Assembly (NCBI GenBank): GCA_000485475.1
Contig: AXYY01000057.1
Span: forward strand, 1 to 8,157
Length of the DNA stretch: 8,157 nucleotides
Source of the DNA: Candidatus Ancillula trichonymphae ImTpAt
Lineage (GTDB): Bacteria > Actinomycetota > Actinomycetes > Actinomycetales > Bifidobacteriaceae
Direction of reading: 5' to 3'
A model generated the notes under the pieces. It ran no database searches. It saw only the letters and a list, made by a program, of their open reading frames with translations, and was not told the origin of the DNA. The position numbers and the translations under genes were made by a program. Shown one piece after another: positions 5,743 through 8,157 of this stretch. Every line of letters begins with the position of its first letter. The first letter of the stretch is position 1.

Positions 5743-7979
5743 GCGAGAAGTTGAACGAAGAACTTTTGCGTGAGCAGAAATCAGTTGACGAAATTTACGA
5801 ACTGTTTGATTTAACGCAGGAAGTTGCGAAGCGAAGACTTGATGAAATTTATGCAACCCATTACAGTTCGGTATTTTCAGCTGTTTATGAACGCGATGCA
5901 TTTGCAACCTATTTTGAAAATCTACTGTCCGTTTATCAGCACGCAGAGAATCGACTAGTGTTCGGAAAGTTGGTCTACGAGGAGCCTAAAGCTACTCCTG
6001 CACAGCGCTACATCGGACGAATTGGACTAGTGGATAATGATGCAACTGTTAAAATGGTGGATTGGCGCTCACCTTCTGGTAGTGATTTTTATCAAGCAAC
6101 AAGAGAGGAAAACCGCGCAGTTAGTTTGCGTAGACATATACTGCTCAAGGGGCGAAAAGTTGAAGGATTTGAGGATGAAATTCTTGGCGAAAGCGCTCTG
6201 AATGAGCAGCTTCAAATTAATGGCGAGGGCGCACTCTTCCTGGAAATGTCGAGGTCTAGAGGTAAATACATGCGCGATATTATTGCAACCATTCAAAAGG
6301 AGCAAGATGTCATAATCCGCAGTCCGTTATCTGGTGCACTAGTAATTCAGGGCGGGCCCGGAACTGGTAAAACTGCTGTTGCACTGCATCGAGTTGCGTA
6401 TTTACTCTACACCTATAAGGAGGCTCTGGAAAATTCAGGTGTTTTAATAATCGGGCCGAGTAATGCATTCTTGAACTACATTGATAAGGTGCTGCCATCT
6501 CTTGGTGAAACTGGAACTACTTCCTGCACAATCAACCAGTTGTCCGCATTTTGTGCAAGCCGAACTGCCACTCAGCGTGAACTGCTGATAAAAGGCAAGA
6601 TCAGCATGACGAAGCTCCTGAAAAATGCAGTCGAAGATTATATCAGTTGCGCATCGTGTGGAATTAAGGTCCATCTTGGAGAAGACAAGTACACAATTAG
6701 CAAAGATGAGATCAACGAGCACATTCAAACTGCGCGCGCGCTAAAAAAGAAGTACACTAGTGGTCGCAAGTTGTTCGTAAAAAGTCTGCTGGAACATATA
6801 GTTAAGAGCCAAGTTTCGGTGCAGCTGCTGAATTCGGGGGATGTGAATGCGGATGTTGAGGGCAAGCGCAAATTCGTCATGCGTGAACTTCTGGAGTCTA
6901 ATATTGTCCGCTTGACGCTAAATCTGGCGTGGATGCCACTTACACCTGAATATTTCTTGCGCAAACTCTTCACTTCAAGAAGTAGATTGGAGCGAGCGTC
7001 TGAGAGCATTCTTGATGCGCCCGATATTGAGTACCTGCTCTCACTGCAATCTCAAGAGTTTGAATTTTCTAATGCTGATTTGCCACTACTCGACGAGGCT
7101 GCTTGGCTAATTGGCTCTGATGACGCACACACCAAGAAACGCAGAAAACAGCAGAATCAGGAGTTGAAGGATGCTAAACGGTTCGCAAAGGGACTACTGA
7201 AAAGTGGTGGAATTCTGCGAGATATACGCGATTTTGTTGATGAGAGTGCGTTAGTTCTACGCAATTTTGTACCAGAAATAGCTGACGATCAAGACGGTGC
7301 ACCATTTGGAAAACGCAAAAAGTTCAAGCATATTGTGGTAGATGAGGCGCAAGAATTATCGCCAATGCAGTGGAGAATGGTTGCGCGACGCTCAACGAAC
7401 GGCTCGTATACAATAGTTGGTGATATATTCCAGACTTCATCAATGCATAGCGTTGCAAACAAGAAGAAAACCGTAGCTCAATGGAAGAAGTTGTCGCAAT
7501 ACATTTCTGGTGCAGTTAAAATTGAAGAGTTGACCGTGAACTACAGAAATACAACTGAGATTGCTGGACTTGCAGAAACCGTTGCTGTTAAAAGTGGACT
7601 AAAACTTGCAGACAAGTTGGACAGCCATGTGCGTGCACCGCGAAGTGTTCCCAATTCAGTAGATTTTAAGCAAGTTACAAGCATTCTTGGAGAAATGCGG
7701 AATCTTACTCGAAACAATTCAGTTGATGAAAAAACTGCAGTGATACTTCCTGATGAGCTGTTTGAATCTGTGAGTGCCGCAACTTCAGCTCAGTGCTACA
7801 CGCCGCAGCAAGTGAAGGGGCTGGAATTTGATCGAGTTGTTTTGTTTGAACCGCTCAAAATACTTCAAGTTTGTGCGTCTGATCTATATGTCGCACTAAC
7901 TCGAGCGACCACGCACTTGGCAATTATTTACACAACAATTGATCCGTTCTTCAAGCAAGTTGCAAGTGAGCACCTCTAG
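5739..7979 (+). CDS. HelD/HelR-like RNA polymerase-associated UvrD-family ATPase
   Basis: This is a cytosolic superfamily 1 ATPase of 746 residues, the usual size of actinobacterial HelD. The N-terminus is a charged coiled-coil-like helix (about 1-40) as in HelD, followed by the family signature YIGRIGL (Y91) and VDWRSPSGSDFYQAT (V107), which distinguishes HelD proteins from UvrD, PcrA and Rep. Helicase motifs follow in order: Walker A GGPGTGKT (205-212), Walker B VVDEAQE (D535, E536), motif III GDIFQT (561-566), motif IV NYRN (601-604), motif V KGLEFD (693-698) and motif VI VALTRAT (R722). All are intact, so ATPase activity is expected. The long middle part between motif I and Walker B has the basic, variable character of the HelD insertions that reach into the polymerase. 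Known family members bind core RNA polymerase and use ATP to release stalled complexes; streptomycete HelR also displaces rifamycins. The start ATG overlaps the thrE-like stop (ATGA) with no clear Shine-Dalgarno sequence, which points to coupled re-initiation. Rifamycin tolerance here is only an inference. Confidence 0.87.
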   Translation: MSEKLNEELLREQKSVDEIYELFDLTQEVAKRRLDEIYATHYSSVFSAVYERDAFATYFENLLSVYQHAENRLVFGKLVYEEPKATPAQRYIGRIGLVDNDATVKMVDWRSPSGSDFYQATREENRAVSLRRHILLKGRKVEGFEDEILGESALNEQLQINGEGALFLEMSRSRGKYMRDIIATIQKEQDVIIRSPLSGALVIQGGPGTGKTAVALHRVAYLLYTYKEALENSGVLIIGPSNAFLNYIDKVLPSLGETGTTSCTINQLSAFCASRTATQRELLIKGKISMTKLLKNAVEDYISCASCGIKVHLGEDKYTISKDEINEHIQTARALKKKYTSGRKLFVKSLLEHIVKSQVSVQLLNSGDVNADVEGKRKFVMRELLESNIVRLTLNLAWMPLTPEYFLRKLFTSRSRLERASESILDAPDIEYLLSLQSQEFEFSNADLPLLDEAAWLIGSDDAHTKKRRKQQNQELKDAKRFAKGLLKSGGILRDIRDFVDESALVLRNFVPEIADDQDGAPFGKRKKFKHIVVDEAQELSPMQWRMVARRSTNGSYTIVGDIFQTSSMHSVANKKKTVAQWKKLSQYISGAVKIEELTVNYRNTTEIAGLAETVAVKSGLKLADKLDSHVRAPRSVPNSVDFKQVTSILGEMRNLTRNNSVDEKTAVILPDELFESVSAATSAQCYTPQQVKGLEFDRVVLFEPLKILQVCASDLYVALTRATTHLAIIYTTIDPFFKQVASEHL

Positions 7980-7986
7980 GGGGGGG
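7979..7986 (+). repeat. 8-bp poly-G tract at the end of the helD-like gene
   Basis: Eight consecutive G bases begin with the last base of the TAG stop codon (7977-7979). Such tracts can change length by slippage, but because the stop codon precedes the run, slippage would not alter the helD-like product. It lies between two convergent genes and may only affect the RNA structure there. Confidence 0.9.
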
Positions 7987-7987
7987 A

Positions 7988-8011
7988 GCGTGCAGTTCGC
8001 GCTACGCGCGC
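7988..8011. terminator. possible GC-rich hairpin between convergent genes
   Basis: GCGTGC (7988-7993) can pair with GCGCGC (8006-8011), with one G-U pair, closing a 12-nt loop that itself contains CGCG-CTA-CGCG (7998-8008). It sits at the junction of the + strand operon and the minus-strand gene and overlaps the latter's stop codon. There is no T-tract on either side, so it would have to act as a U-less actinobacterial-type terminator. The placement is suggestive but the structure is weak evidence on its own. Confidence 0.35.
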
Positions 8012-8157
8012 ATGACTTTAACGTTAACGACCACATCATCTAAGTCACCTGTATTTTCGAAGGAACTTGAGATTGCTAGTGTCTCCGTACATATTAGGTC
8101 CTTGAACTCGGTTGCTGCAACAAACTGCACCTGATTCAACTTCAACTTCAAGTTGAT
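8002..8157 (-). CDS. C-terminal end of an unidentified protein (partial, convergent)
   Basis: On the minus strand an open frame enters from the right window edge and runs 51 codons to a TAG (complement of 8002-8004). The translation has a natural composition with alternating beta-strand-like stretches: it includes LKLKLNQVQFVAATEF, ICTETLAISSSFENTGDLDD and ends VVVNVKVMRA. The opening LKLKLN is encoded by three near-identical TTGAAG-type hexamers. I do not recognise the family from this tail, and the start lies outside the window. The overlapping + strand ORF (8012-8134) is Ser/Thr-rich like an antisense shadow, which favours the minus-strand reading. The gene converges on the four-gene cluster with 22 nt between the stops. 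Confidence 0.6.
   Translation of the reverse strand: MNLKLKLNQVQFVAATEFKDLICTETLAISSSFENTGDLDDVVVNVKVMRA

Noticed and set aside
8012..8134. 40-codon + strand ORF in the right flank
   Set aside because: It lacks a ribosome binding site and its Ser/Thr-rich product looks like the shadow of the minus-strand partial gene.

Overview
This 8.2 kb window looks chromosomal and comes from a Gram-positive bacterium, probably an actinobacterium of modest GC content (low-to-mid 40s % by eye). The lineage rests on gene content: a full-length phosphoketolase, a single-chain ThrE-type amino-acid exporter, a lipoprotein-type sugar-binding protein, and a HelD/HelR-like RNA polymerase-associated helicase of the actinobacterial kind. 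A low-GC member or relative of the Bifidobacteriales, possibly a host-associated one, would fit, but this is inference. The phosphoketolase carries C-terminal motifs found outside Bifidobacterium itself.

Layout. Positions 1-about 320 hold no intact gene. Three short open stretches in three successive frames look like the eroded or frameshifted end of a gene. Positions 351-379 hold a near-consensus housekeeping promoter (TTGCAC, 17-nt spacer, extended TGnTATAAT), followed by a leader of about 88 nt that can fold into a 7-bp GC-rich stem. Four same-strand genes then follow almost without gaps: xfp (474-2960), a ChvE/XylF-like solute-binding lipoprotein (2967-4475), a ThrE-like exporter (4456-5742) and a HelD-like UvrD-superfamily ATPase (5739-7979). 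The junctions are +6 nt, a 20-nt overlap and a 4-nt ATGA overlap, so one transcript with translational coupling is likely. The 3' end of a minus-strand gene (8002-8157) converges on the cluster. The 22-nt gap between them holds an 8-G tract and the start of a GC-rich hairpin.

How the genes might work together. Phosphoketolase cleaves fructose-6-P and/or xylulose-5-P to acetyl-phosphate and is the committed step of a bifid or phosphoketolase pathway. The lipoprotein would bind a sugar-like ligand at the outer membrane face, but no ABC permease or ATPase is nearby. ThrE-family proteins export threonine/serine-type amino acids, and HelD-family ATPases remodel stalled RNA polymerase. The grouping is not a textbook pathway. 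It may be a growth or stress operon, or simply tight packing in a streamlined genome. I see no CRISPR array, insertion sequence, tRNA or rRNA.
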